From: Phymorhynchus buccinoides
Lineage: Eukaryota; Mollusca; Gastropoda; Neogastropoda; Raphitomidae
Reading direction: 5' to 3'
NCBI GenBank assembly: GCA_017654935.2
Contig: CM065711.1
Coordinates: 28,733,660 to 28,797,659 of the forward strand
Length of the DNA: 64,000 bases
Part shown: piece after piece, positions 34,228-47,504 of the stretch
Position numbering within the stretch: position 1 is the first letter of the stretch
How the letters are laid out: each line of letters starts with the position of its first letter
Program-made: the position numbers and the translations under genes
The notes under the pieces: model-generated
The model's database searches: none
The model's input: only the letters and a program-made list of their open reading frames with translations
Told to the model about the DNA's origin: nothing

Positions 34228-34492
34228 TTGGGCCCGTGGTCGAGTGGTTAGAGCGCTCGGCTGCGGTGCGGAAGGTCTCGGGTTCGAGTCCAGCTTGGAG
34301 TCGGAGTTTTTCTGGCCTGAAAACCCTCTCTGTGTCCACCCAGCAGTGAAGGGGTACCTGATTCGTTCAGGGAAGGTTAAAAGGCGGCGGAAGGAGAGGG
34401 ATGGGCTCCGCCTTCCATGATGCCGTGCCCTTGACACAGTGAACCTCTGACAGTTCACTGGCCCTACGGCCGATGGGACACCGTTACCTACT
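34228..34492 (+). mobile_element. tRNA-headed SINE (mirror of 22869-23130)
   Basis: GGGCCCGTGGTCGAGTGG (box A-like) at 34230 and GGTTCGAGTCC (box B-like) at 34281, then the same SINE body as the partner copy. Confidence 0.75.
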
Positions 34493-35369
34493 CCAGGTGA
34501 TTCCTACATGCATTGGGCCGTGTACACACATAAGCAGATATGGGCCATGCGGAAACCCGTGCGCAATCCATAAATAGGTGAAACAAAGAAGGGAAAAGAT
34601 TTGCGCACATGTCCGAATTTCCCCTATGTGCGTAAACATTTATCCTTCTTTCTTCCACTTATTTAGGGCTTTCCATACGGAACTTACTCGTCTAATGTGA
34701 ACCCGGCCTATAGTCAGTGTACATATTCTTTATGCACAATAGTATGAAAACATGTTTTTATGCATTTCGAGGGGGGGGGGGGGGGGACACGGAAGTCACA
34801 GTGGCTTGGGGTGGTGGGGGTGTTGAGGTATTTGGAGGCTATTCCAAGTGGTTCACATATTATTCATTGGTGACTGCATTATGTATGCATATAACTGAAT
34901 GCAAGCTTGTTTGTTTTTAATGTTATGCACTTTTGGGAGGTGGGAAGTAGTTGTGTGTGTGTGTGTGTGTAAAATGTCAATGGGAACTATTAGAATTATG
35001 TAATATTTTATCCCCTGTAGGGATATTGGGGGATATGTTGTACAAATAGTTCCCCCATTCATTTCAGTTCTGGAAGTTCTGTGCTTGTAGCTCCCTCTAA
35101 TCTGCCACTCTCTTTGAATCTGTCGTTCTTCCTTTGCTTAGGACCATCTACTATCTTTCTGCATTATTGGTCCATTCTCCTGCCTTTTTTTCTTCTTCTA
35201 GTAATTCTTACAAACGTTTTCTGAAGCCGAGGATGGACATGCTGGACCTAACTATTTCTTAGGTGCATAATGGCAGTATGATGCATCTGCGCTTATGACA
35301 TTAAATTGTCTGAGCGATCGAACGAAGAAGAAGAAGAAAATAATCTGTTGTGAAAGTATCCTCATACCT
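34493..35369. other. Unit DNA, no gene recognised (mirror of 21983-22868)
   Basis: It holds a G-run near 34771-34786 and a GT run (34953-34970). No supported gene. Confidence 0.5.
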
Positions 35370-35616
35370 TTAACCCTTTCACCACCAATGTCGCATTTTT
35401 GCACCACAATGATGTAACACCCGTGTCATTAAAACCCTTGAAATCAGGGTCTATTATTCAATGATAGTGTGTCCCTAAATTTGGGAAGTAAGGATTGACC
35501 CCATTCTAAATATGTCACAAAGAAATCCGAAAATATTGCAGACAAAATCTTTTTTGTAGCCAAGTAAGTTTAATGGATTTTTTTGGCTCAAAGATGGCTG
35601 GCGGTGAAAGGGTTAA
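35370..35616. mobile_element. MITE with TTAA ends (mirror of 21735-21982)
   Basis: TTAACCCTTTCACCACC at the left and GGCGGTGAAAGGGTTAA at the right, with TTAA on both sides. Small differences from the partner copy show that the arms have diverged slightly. Confidence 0.75.
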
Positions 35617-35705
35617 CCCCCACCCCCAAATAAGAATGAAAGAAGATGAATTTTGGGGGGATAAGAGAGAGAGGGAGAGAGAGAGAGAGCGCTAACTAAA
35701 GAGAC

Positions 35706-36103
35706 GGTGAGAAAGGTGGCAGAGTGGTTAAGACGTTCGCCTGCCAAATATGTAACGCGTGACTGCAGCGTGAGTGACCCGGGTTCGAATCCTGGCCTCC
35801 TTGCCCTTTCTTTCTAGTTTGACAGGAAAACCGAACGTCCAGTCCTTCGGATGGGGACTTAAAGCTAGTCTGACCTGTGCGCTTTACGCACGTAAAAATC
35901 CCACAACAGTTGAAAGTCGTAAGTAAGAGCAGGGAGAAATCCCACTGCCTGGTATGGCTAAATTGATAGCTAGGTTTTCCAAGTGTTCCCACACCCCCTC
36001 CTCAGTGTCCGCACGCGTGTGTGTCATTAGTGTTCAACTTCAAGTGCTCTGGCTGTTGGGATGATCCCTGGAGTCGTTAAGCCAGGGAACAACAACAACA
36101 ACT
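35706..36103 (+). mobile_element. tRNA-headed SINE with (AAC)n tail (mirror of 21244-21645)
   Basis: GGTGGCAGAGTGGTTAAGACG and GGGTTCGAATCC supply box A and box B. The body ends gatccctggagtcgttaagc and (AAC)n at 36088-36102. Box B here matches the consensus better than in the partner (GGTTCAAATCC). Confidence 0.75.
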
Positions 36104-36955
36104 TGATAATTTCCTGTTGTTAAAATGTTCTATGTGTGTGTAAGTGTGTGTGTCCGACTTCCTATTTTTGAACATGAATGTTTCTTTTGTACATGTACAT
36201 CATTCAAATGGCGATGGGAATGATATATACAAGGCGTTACGGTACGGGGCGTTGCGCTAGTGATATATATGTAGCAGACATTTTTGGAATGTTCTTAGTT
36301 ACGACTAAACAAGAAATAGTTTGTAGTGTGATTATTGTACTGTTGTATGGTTTTTTTTTTAAATGTGTGTGAGAGAGTGTAGTCAAAGACACTGAAAAGA
36401 AAAGACTACATCTGGTCTTTTTTCCCTGTATGAGTAGTGAGGACAGAAACACTGGTTATGTCTGGTTATGTCCCTTAAAAACAGTACACATTTACACATC
36501 GATAGGCCAGTTGAATTCTCCGTTCAAATTCCAGTCTGAGGTTTTAGATAGCCTCCACTGTGTGTGGTGTACTGTTCCCACTAACGATAACTCTATCAGC
36601 CCGGTTCGCCGTAACTCTTAAGTAGTCCATCTTAACCTTTTAGAATCTTTGGTGTAGTGTGTTTATTGTGGTGTTGTTTTTTTATGTTCGAGAGAGCGTA
36701 ATAGGAAATGTTCATTTGGCCACTGCAAAGAACACCTTTTGCAAGAGTGAATGCCCTTGGTGGATGGGGGAAGATAGTTGAGTACTGACCAAACAAGGGT
36801 ATAACTCTCGCCAATAACCCTATTTGAGGCCACTGAATGGCTGCCTTTTGCAAGAGCGAATTCCCTTTTGGATACTGATCAACAAGGGCTTAACTCTTGC
36901 CGTCAAGGGCGTTAATAACCCTACTTGCAGTGGCCGTGTAAGAGAGCGTCCTAGT
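36104..36955. other. Unit DNA, no gene (mirror of 20396-21243)
   Basis: It contains the inverted degenerate two-copy repeat (36710-36940). No supported gene. Confidence 0.5.
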
Positions 36956-38515
36956 AAAATGTTCATAGAAAGCTATGCCATGTCTTTTGTGGGTTTTTTA
37001 ATATTTTTAATTTGATAGTGTAAGAGTAAAATGTTCATAGAAAGCTACGCCATGTCTTTTTCTGTGTGTGTGTGGTTTTTGTGTGAGAGAGTGTGATGGT
37101 AAAATGTTCATAGAAATGTATGCCATGTCTTTTTCTGTGTGTGGGGGGTGGGGTGGGTTTTTTTTATGTGAGAGAGTGTGATGGTAAAATGTTCATAGAA
37201 AGCTATGCCATGTCTTTTTCTGTGTGTGGGGGGTGGGGTGGTTTTTCTATGTGAGAGAGTGTGATGGTAAAATGTTCATAGAAAGCTATGCCATGTCTTT
37301 TTCTGTGTGTGGGGGGTGGGGTGGTTTTTTTTATGTGAGAGAGAGTGATGGTAAAATGTTCATAGAAAGCTATGCCATGTCTTTTTCTGTGTGTGGGGGG
37401 TGGGGTGGGTTTTTTTTATGTGAGAGAGAGTGATGGTAAAATGTTCATAGAAAGCTATGCCATGTCTTTTTCTGTGGGTTTTTTTTAAATGTGAGAGTGT
37501 GTGATGGTAAAATGTTCATAGAAAGGTATGCCATGTCTTTTGTAAATGTTCATAGAAAGCTATGCCATGTCTTTTTTTTCTGTGTGTGGGGTTTTTTTTT
37601 ATGTGAGAGAGAGTGATGGTAAAATGTTCATAGAAAGCTATGCCATGTCTTTTGTAAATGTTCATAGAAAGGTATGCCATGTCTTTTTCTGTGTGTGTGA
37701 GATTTTTTTGTTATGTGTGATAGTGTGATGGTAAAATGTTCATAGAAAGGTATGCCATGTCTTTTTCTCTGTGTGTGTGTGTGTGTGTGTGTGTGTTTTA
37801 TGTGAGAGAGTGTGATAGTAAAATGTTCATAGAAAGTTATGCCATGTCTTTTTCTGTGTGTGTGTGTGGGGGTTGCTTTTTTTATGTGAGAGAGTGTGAT
37901 GGTAAAATGTTCATAGAAAGATATGCCATGTCTTTTGTAAATGTTCATAGAAAGGTATGCCATGTCTTTTGTAAATTTTCATAGAAAGCTATGCCATGTC
38001 TTTTGTAAATGTTCATAGAAAGCTATGCCATGTCTTTTGTAAATGTTCATAGAAAGGTATGCCATGTCTTTTGTAAATGTTCATAGAAAGGTATGCCATG
38101 TCTTTTGTAAATGTTCATAGAAAGGTATGCCATGTCTTTTGTAAATGTTCATAGAAAGGTATGCCATGTCTTTTGTAAATGTTCATAGAAAGCTATGCCA
38201 TGTCTTTTGTAAATGTTCATAGAAAGGTATGCCATGTCTTTTGTAAATGTTCATAGAAAGGTATGCCATGTCTTTTGTAAATGTTCATAGAAAGCTATGC
38301 CATGTCTTTTGTAAATGTTCATAGAAAGCTATGCCATGTCTTTTGTAAATGTTCATAGAAAGGTATGCCATGTCTTTTGTAAATGTTCATAGAAAGCTAT
38401 GCCATGTCTTTTGTAAATGTTCATAGAAAGCTATGCCATGTCTTTTGTAAATGTTCATAGAAAGCTATGCCATGTCTTTTGTAAATGTTCATAGAAAGGT
38501 ATGCCATGTCTTTTG
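36956..38515. repeat. 34-bp tandem array and longer units (mirror of 18858-20395)
   Basis: Units ttcatagaaagctatgccat plus gtcttttgtaaatg with period 34 (about 37965-38515), preceded by longer units with GT/G-rich spacers. Frames across it repeat MFIESYAMSF and are repeat artefacts. Confidence 0.9.
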
Positions 38516-38881
38516 TCATCTGCTATCTTTCTGTGTCACTGGTCCATTCTCCTGCTCTTTTCTCTATAAACTCTTACAAAGATTTCTCTAGGCGAAGATA
38601 TACAGAGGTTGACGGGCAGGTGTTGACTATTGAGGTATGCACGTGCATCGGTCAGTATGCTTCGCTATATGTATGGTAGTTTGCAAACACGTGTGTGGTT
38701 ATGCATTTTTTAGAGTTGGAAATGGGTGGGGATGGGTGGTGAGAGCTGGGTTGAGGTGTTTTTTTAGCTCTATACTATTACTACTCTAGGTGGTTCGCAC
38801 GTGTGTTGGTGACTGTTCTTTATGCATAATTGTATGCAAACATGTTTTTAATTTTAATGAAGTTTTCGGTGGTGGGAAGTG

Positions 38882-38930
<49 letters not shown>

Positions 38931-39119
38931 TTTAAGATCAGGAAAAGTTGTTTGACAATAGACTGCAGCTTAGTTTGTTTGATGAGTGTTTATTTTTTGC
39001 TTGTTGCCACTTGTTTTATAGTCTGTTTATCCTCATAACATCATCACTCTCCAAGATCCTCGGAGTGCGGCTGCCCACGTGGTGGGTAATCAAAACCGGT
39101 CACACGTAATGTTCTCATC
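38516..39119. repeat. Inverted Y1 block and GT microsatellite
   Basis: 38516-38800 is the inverted Y1 block. A GT run of about 44 bases follows (38884-38926), longer than the partner CA run at 18464-18484. No gene. Confidence 0.7.
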
Positions 39120-39665
39120 CCTGGCTGGTGCATTTGTGCCATGTAGTGTTCAAGTGCTGCGGCTGTTGGGATGATCCCTGGAGTCTTTTAGCCAGGGTAC
39201 AACAGCAACAACAACAACATTGTTGAAAAGTTTCATTTTGGGTTTATTAGTCCCCGAGCCGAAGGTTCGGGAACTATTTTTTTTGGTCTGGTCCGTCCGG
39301 CGTACGTCCGTCCGTCCGTCCGTCCGGCGTACCTCCGTCCGTCCGGCTATTCGTCCGTTTTTCTCAAAAACTATTCAGTCTATCATCAAATTTGGTATAC
39401 TAGTTTGCCAAGATGCAAGCTATCCACTGATGTATTTAGTTTTACATTAAGGTCAAGGTCGCGCCAGTTACGGGGTTCAAACCCCAAAACACATAATCGC
39501 TAATATCTCGCGAAGTTTTGCATGTATTTCAATGCATTTTTTTTTCCACATTTCTTGATGAATGGTCTATAACACAGTTGTCATGAATGTTTCTGTGCGC
39601 TCGTGTGCGCATGATCGTGCGCGCTCAAATCACGGGTCCGAACCCCAAGGCTATATATAAAAAAA
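39120..39665. repeat. SINE tail fragment and dispersed repeat (mirror of 17745-18300)
   Basis: The SINE 3' tail with (AAC)n ends near 39222. Then comes the dispersed repeat with terminal hairpin (CCGAAGGTTCGG at 39259) and CCGT tetranucleotides (39288-39350). Confidence 0.6.
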
Positions 39666-40195
39666 CTATTCAGTTACGTGCTGTTTTGATGCGTTTTTAT
39701 GTAGTTACGTGCTGTTTTGATGCGTTTTTATGTATGTGTACAGCCGACACATTCTGATTTCGGAGTAGCTCGGCGATGCTGCGAGGGGACTTTGCAGCCA
39801 CTCAGCGTTGCACTTGTTTTTTGTTTGTGAGTGTTTTTGTTTGTTTTGTTTGATGGTTTGCACAAATCTTTAATATTTCCAAACAACACATACAGAAAGC
39901 AAAAGAGAGCATCAACAAGCTAGCCCTTATAGCATGCTACGGAAATATTTTTTTGTTTTATGTTTTGTTTATTTTATGTTTTATTTTTGCCATCGTTATG
40001 ACTTATCCTTTGATGGGTCATTTATTTGGCAAAGGCTGTAGATCAGCCATTGATGTATATCAATACTTTTGTAGCTTCAATATCGCTGTTTAAATTTTTG
40101 TTGTTGTTAGTTGCCATTTTTGACAATTGCATTTTTTTTGTCAGAAGTTAAACATACTTTTTTACATTGCCCTTTATTTTTCATTGAAGTGTACT
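39666..40195. other. Unit DNA, no gene (mirror of 17194-17744)
   Basis: T/G-rich, only AT-driven open frames. Confidence 0.5.
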
Positions 40196-40221
40196 GTGAG
40201 TATGTGTGATGAGTGTGTGTG

Positions 40222-40264
<43 letters not shown>

Positions 40265-40364
40265 ACAGTCAGTGTGTGCATGTGTGTGTCACAGTGTGTG
40301 TGTGTGTGTGACAGTGTGTGTGTGTGCATGTGTCACAGTGTGTGCAGTGTGTGTGTGTGTGTGT

Positions 40365-40395
<31 letters not shown>

Positions 40396-40465
40396 ACAGT
40401 GTGTGTGTGTGTGTGTGTGTGTGTCACAGTGTGTGTGTGTGTCACAGTGTGTGTGTGTGTGTATA
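40196..40465. repeat. Compound GT-rich microsatellite (mirror of 16931-17193)
   Basis: GT runs broken by GTGTCACAGTG phrases. The order of phrases differs from the partner. Confidence 0.9.
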
Positions 40466-41100
40466 AGTGAGTGACATAGAGAGAGTTATGTCCTGTGCAC
40501 ATTTAGATCCGCAACCCGCAAGTTCCGTACTGAAACCCCAGTCACTTACAATAACAAATAAGGGGATGGGGTTTGCGGATGAGTTTCTGCATCCGCTGAT
40601 TTCTTATCGGAAGTCAATGGGGTTTCTGTCCGGAGCTTGCCGATTGCGGATCTAATGTACACGTGCCCAAAGACTACAAACATATGACATGTATCTGAAT
40701 CTGACTCGTAACGCTGAGCTATCCAACTGGATAATTATACAGCGTGGTTGTGGAGCAGCAGGAAGAAAAATAAAACAAAATGAAAGAAGCAACTGAAAAG
40801 AAATGAACTAAAAATATAGAGATCTCCCCAGCGTTTCATGGCTCCAGTCGGGCCAATCCGACTACTGTAGCAGCCCTCGGAGACAAACCCGGACCGGAAC
40901 AGCCCCAATGATGATTATGATTATTTTGTAATGGCAGTTTTCATTTTTTTGTATCATAATTACTGTATGCTAATAGATCCTTAACATATTCTGTACGTTG
41001 ATGTCAGATGAGAATTTTGATGATTCATTTTATGATGATATGTTCAGTTGGAAATTTAAAAAAATAATAAAGGTTCAACAAAACCTGGATTTGTGTGCGT

Positions 41101-41146
<46 letters not shown>

Positions 41147-42167
41147 CCTGTTTACTCTACTCTTTTCGAGTAGTATTCTACTCAATTTGGACCTCTACTA
41201 CTCTTCTTCAATGCCGTTTAATTCTTGATTACTACTCGTTTTCAGTAAACATTATTTGATGGTTTAATAAATAAAACTACACATTTTGCACCAAAACTAC
41301 TCATTTCAGCTATCCCACTACTACTTGTGTAGGGGGTAAACACAGGTGTGTGTGTGTGTGTGTGTGTGTGCGTGCGTGCATTTTTGTGTAAATATAGTAG
41401 TAGTAGTAGGGTGCGGGCTAGAAGTGGCGCGGCCGTTTTGTGTGTGTGTGTGAGAGAGAGAGAGCTAGAGAGCTATTTGAACACATTATTTTTCAGTATA
41501 TATAGTCACTGGGAGCACGGATGAGTGTCTTGCCATTTGGTTAAACTGACATTATTACGGGTTACATTATCTACTGTTTCATCCTGGTCAGATCAATATC
41601 TTTAACAAGGGTGTATTATGTTTACATGGCTTGCTATTTTGATACACGATGGTAGGTAGGCGTTGGCGCTGCACTTGCTGCGACACCCTCTCCGGGAGAG
41701 AGGAGCCCGAATTTCACAGAAATAAGTCTATGTGACTAGAATATACCAAATCATCATGAGGTCAGTGAACAACCATCCCAATTTTCATCAGGATGTTTTC
41801 ATTAGTTTCTATATAGTACAGCCTGGACACTAATAAATTCCCTGTATGGACACAGAACACACACACACACACGCACGCATACACACACACGCACACACAC
41901 ACACACACTCGCACTCACACGCATGCACGCAATGAGAGAGAAACGAAGCTAAGAGCAATGCTTAACTGTGAGGAATGCTTAACTGTGGTGTATAACCATC
42001 GTTCGACGATAAGGGCAGCTACTCTTTGTGACAGTAACATCGACTTCCTGTTCCCACTTTCGAAAATGCTGCACGTGGGGAGTTCGCGCTGATGTCAGCA
42101 TTGATTTCTTTGTTTCTCCCTTCCACGTGCTGATAGTACAAGACAACGGAAAGTTTGAAGGATTGAA
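40466..42167. repeat. Unit DNA with microsatellites (mirror of 15310-16930)
   Basis: GT runs at 41103-41145 and 41346-41370, CA run at 41855-41910. A short TAG-repeat segment (41396-41450) has no counterpart in the forward copy. No gene. Confidence 0.7.
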
Positions 42168-42599
42168 ATATCTGTAGTGACGGTTAGAGTGGAGTCCCTT
42201 AGTGCAGTTTCCGGCGGTGCGCGCAGAGGGTGCTCACGTGGGAATGCGCGTGGCGAGAGGGTTGAGCGGCATGCCGCAAATACAGACTCTCATAGGTAGC
42301 GAGCTGCAGATTTGCACGAGCGACAGATTTGCATGCGATGGGCACGAGCCCCATACAAGGACGGGTTCGAGACCGGACAAGTCGACCTCCAGCGTGAACG
42401 GGGACAAGCAACGGCGCCCAGAACACAGGACCAGAACGGACCCTGACGAGTGACGGGACTGCGGCACAGCCAACTCTCTGGGTGAGAGTTGTACTTAGAC
42501 TAGCTCCTTCTTTGTGCTGTGTCGTATGCTATTCAGGGCTGTGTGTGGGTAGGAACTAGTGGCCTAGCAGAGAGTGTTCGTTGCTGTCTGTCGTCAGCT

Positions 42600-43748
42600 T
42601 ACGGGATAACAGGAAACATATTAACGTGGGTTAAAAACTTTCTGAAGGGAAGATCTCAAAGAGTGCGGGTGGGAACAAAACAGTCTTCTAGCACCGATGT
42701 TTTAAGTGGTATTCCCCAGGGTAGCATCCTGGGCCCAGTACTTTTTACAGTTTTTATAAATGATCTCCCAGAAGACATACAAAGTGCATGTAAGATATTT
42801 GCAGATGATACTAAGGTGTATAATCGTTCCCAAAATTCAGATGTACTGCAAAACGATATTAACATACTCATAGAATGGTCAGAGAAGTGGAATTTATATT
42901 TTAACGGAGGAAAATGCAAGGTTATGCACGCGGGGTACAATAATCCAAGTAAAGCATATGAAATTACTCATGGCTCATCTAAGCATGTTTTAGATACTTG
43001 TACAGAGGAGAAGGACCTAGGGGTTATATTTGATTCAAAACTCAAATTTGATAAGCACATCACAACAGCGATAAATAAAGCCAGTAGGATGCTGGGCTTG
43101 ATCAGAAGGAGTTTTAAAAACTTAAATAAAGAGGTGTTCATAAATCTTTACAAATGTTTAATACGGCCTCATCTTGAGTATGGCAATATAATTTGGAATC
43201 CCTTTCTTAATCGACAGTCCAGTGCAATTGAGAAGGTTCAGAGGAGAGCAACCAAACTGATAAAATCCATGAAAAATTTGGATTATGAGGACAGGCTAAG
43301 TAAATTAGACTTGCCATCTTTAAAATACAGAAGACTAAGGGGAGATTTGATAAATGTTTACAAGATTCTTCAAGGCACTGACTATACTAACAAAGGCTTG
43401 TTTCACTTGTCTAGCGAAATAAGAACCCGTAATAGTGAACTTAAGATCCTAACCAGGTACAGCAGAACTAACATTAGAAATTTTTTTTTTCTAACAGTCA
43501 CCCAATATTGGAACAACCTCCCTGCACATACTAAACTGGCCTCAGATACTAACAAATTCAAAAACCTCCTAGACAGTGATCCAAAAATTGCCCTGTTAAA
43601 GTACATCCATGATTAGTGCATCAAAATGGATGCTAAAAACCGCCACAGCAATTGCCAAACTAACCAAAAGGAAGGACGCATTGAGAGGCTGCAAGGCCTG
43701 GTCGTCCAAATACCTGACCTGACCTGACCTGACCTGACCTGACCTGAC
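42600..43748 (+). mobile_element. 5'-truncated non-LTR retrotransposon, longest uninterrupted RT fragment
   Basis: CAGCT flanks both ends (42595-42599 and 43749-43753). The frame carries YGITGNILTWVKNF, SGIPQGSILGPVLF, FADDTK and LIRPHLEYGNIIWNP and ends at 43616. Then comes a 3' UTR and a (CTGAC)n tail (43718-43748). The codon that is TAA in the other two copies is TAT here. A local frame disturbance (NIRNFFFLTV) differs from the others. The first 27 residues of the open frame (from 42519) are read-through of satellite. It lacks an endonuclease, so it is not autonomous. Confidence 0.85.
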
Positions 43749-43753
43749 CAGCT

Positions 43754-44170
43754 GTCTGCTCCTTCTTTGTGCTGTGTCGTATGCTATTCAGGGCTGTGTG
43801 TGGGTAGGAACTAGTGGCCTAGCAGAGAGTGTTCGTTGCTGTCTGTCGTCAGCTGTCTGCTCCTTTGTGCTGTGTCGTATGCTATTCAGGGCTGTGTGTG
43901 GGTAGGAACTAGTGGCCTAGCAGAGAGTGTTCGTTGCTGTCTGTCGTCAGCTGTCTGCTCCTTCTTTGTGCTGTGTCGTATGCTATTCAGGGCTGTGTGT
44001 GGGTAGGAACTAGTGGCCTAGCAGAGAGTGTTCGTTGCTGTCTGTCGTCAGCTGTCTGCTCCTTTGTGCTGTGTCGTATGCTATTCAGGGCTGTGTGTGG
44101 GTAGGAACTAGTGGCATAGCAGAGAGTGTTCGTTGCTGTCTGTTGTCAGCTGTCTGTCGTCAGCTGTCTG
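43754..44170. repeat. 98/101-bp satellite array (inverted)
   Basis: About four units beginning gctgtctgctcc(ttc)tttg, same as at 11985-12578. Confidence 0.9.
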
Positions 44171-44235
44171 CCGTGTGTTATTGTTAGCTGTCTGTGCCTG
44201 TAGTCGCTAGGTAAAACCAAAAAATACAACATATC

Positions 44236-44811
44236 GAAAGGTTTCTACTACTTTGAAAGAAGAACCCGGAGAGTGTTGAAGTATTTTAACGGTTACTATT
44301 TACCGACTGACTAGACAGTAGACTGAATGACTGCAGCTTAACACACACTTGGACAATGACTCAGCACAGCTGTATGAACACACATTTACTCATGCACACA
44401 CTCACACAACCAACACACAAGACCTTACTTCATGGAACGGTGTGGAAGGGTTCAGGATGGCGCCACACCTCATCAGCCTCACAGCCAAACAGGACTCCAC
44501 AGCCGTGTCAAAAGGACACAAACTGGTAACATAACCCAAACTACCCAAGTACTAACTTAACTAAGCAGAACTCCACAGCCGTGTCAAAAGGACACAAACT
44601 GGTAACATAACCCAAACTACCCAAGTACTAACTTAACTAAGCAGACTGAGATGGAGCCGCAACTGTGGTGTATGGTCACAGGGGCCTCAGTCGTCTATCA
44701 AGTATCATCCCCACTAACCCCAAGCTACAACTCTACAAACCCACTACTAAACTACAAGACAACAAGCACTAGTTCCCTTCCTACACTACAACCCCTTATG
44801 TGTAGGTAAAG
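44236..44811. repeat. Unit DNA with the 76-bp two-copy repeat (mirror of 11331-11897)
   Basis: Two copies of the phrase containing gtgtcaaaaggacacaaact, at about 44505 and 44581. No gene. Confidence 0.7.
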
Positions 44812-47328
44812 TAGCCTAGGTCTATCCTTATGTCCAGTAACTTCCCCCCACAGCCCCTAACAGTAACACTGCCGGCTGGAGTAACTGGAGACAGGTCTTT
44901 CCTTATGTCCAGTAACTCCCCCCGACAGCCCCTAACAGTAACAACAGTAACACTGCCGGCTGGAGTAACTGGAGACAGGTCTTTCCTTATGTCCAGTAAC
45001 TCCCCCCCACAGCCCCTAACAGTAACACTGCCGGCTGGAGTAACTGGAGACAGGTCTACAGGTCTTTCCTTATGTCCAGTAACTTCCCCCCACAGCCCCT
45101 AACAGTAACACTGCCGGCTGGAGTAACTGGAGACAGGTCTTTCCTTATGTCCAGTAACTTCCCCCCACAGCCCCTAACAGTAACACTGCCGGCTGGAGTA
45201 ACTGGAGACAGGTCTTTCCTTATGTCCAGTAACTTCCCCCCACAGCCCCTAACAGTAACACTGCCGGCTGGAGTAACTGGAGACAGGTCTTTCCTTATGT
45301 CCAGTAACTTCCCCCCACAGCCCCTAACAGTAACACTGCCGGCTGGAGTAACTGGAGACAGGTCTTTCCTTATGTCCAGTAACTCCCCCCGACAGCCCCT
45401 AACAGTAACACTGCCGCCTGGAGTAACTGGAGACAGGTCTTTCCTTATGTCCAGTAACTCCCCCCCACAGCCCCTAACAGTAACACTGCCGGCTGGAGTA
45501 ACTGGAGACAGGTCTTTCCTTATGTCCAGTAACCCCCCCCACAGCCCCTAACAGTAACACTGCCGGCTGGAGTAACTGGAGACAGGTCTTTCCTTATGTC
45601 CAGTAACTTCCCCCCACAGCCCCTAACAGTAACACTGCCGGCTGGAGTAACTGGAGACAGGTCTTTCCTTATGTCCAGTAACTTCCCCCCACAGCCCCTA
45701 ACAGTAACACTGCCGGCTGGAGTAACTGGAGACAGGTCTTTCCTTATGTCCAGTAACTTCCCCCCACAGCCCCTAACAGTAACACTGCCGGCTGGAGTAA
45801 CTGGAGACAGGTCTTTCCTTATGTCCAGTAACTTCCCCCCACAGCCCCTAACAGTAACACTGCCGGCTGGAGTAACTGGAGACAGGTCTTTCCTTATGTC
45901 CAGTAACTTCCCCCCACAGCCCCTAACAGTAACACTGCCGGCTGGAGTAACTGGAGACAGGTCTTTCCTTATGTCCAGTAACTTCCCCCCACAGCCCCTA
46001 ACAGTAACCCCTAACACTGTCCAGTAACTCCCCCCCCACAGCCCCTAACAGTAACACTGCCGGCTGGAGTAACTGGAGACAGGTCTTTCCTTATGTCCAG
46101 TAACTTCCCCCCACAGCCCCTAACAGTAACACTGCCGGCTGGAGTAACTGGAGACAGGTCTTTCCTTATGTCCAGTAACTTCCCCCCACAGCCCCTAACA
46201 GTAACACTGCCGGCTGGAGTAACTGGAGACAGGTCTTTCCTTATGTCCAGTAACTTCCCCCCACAGCCCCTAACAGTAACACTGCCGGCTGGAGTAACTG
46301 GAGACAGGTCTTTCCTTATGTCCAGTAACTGCCGGCTGGAGTAACCCCCCCAGACAGTAACACTGCCGGCTGGAGTAACTGGAGACAGGTCTTTCCTTAT
46401 GTCCAGTAACTTCCCCCCACAGCCCCTAACAGTAACACTGCCGGCTGGAGTAACTGGAGACAGGTCTTTCCTTATGTCCAGTAACTTCCCCCCACAGCCC
46501 CTAACAGTAACACTGCCGGCTGGAGTAACTGGAGACAGGTCTTTCCTTATGTCCAGTAACTTCCCCCCACAGCCCCTAACATATCCTTATGTCCAGTAAC
46601 TTCCCCCGTAACACTGCCGGCTGGAGTAACTGGAGACAGGTCTTTCCTTATGTCCAGTAACTTCCCCCCACAGCCCCTAACAGTAACACTGCCGGCTGGA
46701 GTAACTGGAGACAGGTCTTTCCTTATGTCCAGTAACTTCCCCCCACAGCCCCTAACAGTAACACTGCCGGCTGGAGTAACTGGAGACAGGTCTTTCCTTA
46801 TGTCCAGTAACTTCCCCCCACAGCCCCTAACAGTAACACTGCCGGCTGGAGTAACTGGAGACAGGTCTTTCCTTATGTCCAGTAACTTCCCCCCACAGCC
46901 CCTAACAGTAACACTGCCGGCTGGAGTAACTGGAGACAGGTCTTTCCTTATGTCCAGTAACTTCCCCCCACAGCCCCTAACAGTAACACTGCCGGCTGGA
47001 GTAACTGGAGACAGGTCTTTCCTTATGTCCAGTAACTCCCCCCCACAGCCCCTGTGTAACAGTAACACTGCCGGCTGGAGTAACTGGAGACAGGTCTTTC
47101 CTTATGTCCAGTAACTTCCCCCCACAGCCCCTAACAGTAACACTGCCGGCTGGAGTAACTGGAGACAGGTCTTTCCTTATGTCCAGTAACTCCCCCCACA
47201 GCCCCTAACAGTAACACTGCCGGCTGGAGTAACTGGAGACAGGTCTTTCCTTATGTCCAGTAACTTCCCCCCACAGCCCCTAACAGTAACACTGCCGGCT
47301 GGAGTAACTGGAGACAGGTCTTTCCTTA
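44812..47328. repeat. 75-bp minisatellite, about 33 copies
   Basis: The unit (for example 45086-45160) contains aacttccccccacagcccct and ggagacaggtctttcctt. Because 75 is a multiple of three, several frames stay open on both strands, giving a 25-residue repeat (MSSNFPPQPLTVTLP then AGVTGDRSFL). Scattered units are broken or fused (45526-45540, 46010-46040, 46320-46370, 46580-46615). There is only about 1.2 units at 11236-11325. I see no start context, codon bias or flanking exon to support a protein. Confidence 0.95.
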
Positions 47329-47504
47329 ATGGGGGTGCACATCCAGACTGACTGCTGTTCCTAACTCTGGCCAGTACGAGTGCAGGCCGTATGACAACAG
47401 CTCACAGTGACTGGGGGGGGGGGGGGGGTACGGGGTGCAGGCCGGACAACAGCTCACAGGTAGGGGGGGGGGGGGGGGGGGGGGGGGAGAGGACATAACT
47501 CTGG
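47329..47504. repeat. G-run region between minisatellite and upstream block
   Basis: Two long G-runs (47413-47428 and 47465-47487) separated by a partial duplication of 'gcaggccg(ta)..acaacagctcaca'. Likely to be error-prone sequence. Confidence 0.8.

Larger units (their letters stand above)
42173..44230. mobile_element. Composite insertion, short form without the nested element
   Basis: Flanked by ATATC at 42168-42172 and 44231-44235. It holds a GC-rich end (42180-42490), one satellite unit, element 1 and about four satellite units. Inverted relative to 11903-15309. Confidence 0.65.

Noticed and set aside
34228..34302. Possible tRNA gene
   Set aside because: Box A and box B are present but continue into a SINE body with a mirrored copy; no clean cloverleaf was seen.
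35706..35812. Possible tRNA-Ser/Leu gene
   Set aside because: The head is followed by a SINE body and (AAC)n tail, and the same unit recurs inverted at 21244-21645.
45072..47114. Long open frames of a 25-residue repeat protein
   Set aside because: The 75-bp unit is a multiple of three and is open in several frames on both strands, with no start context or exon evidence; treated as a minisatellite.
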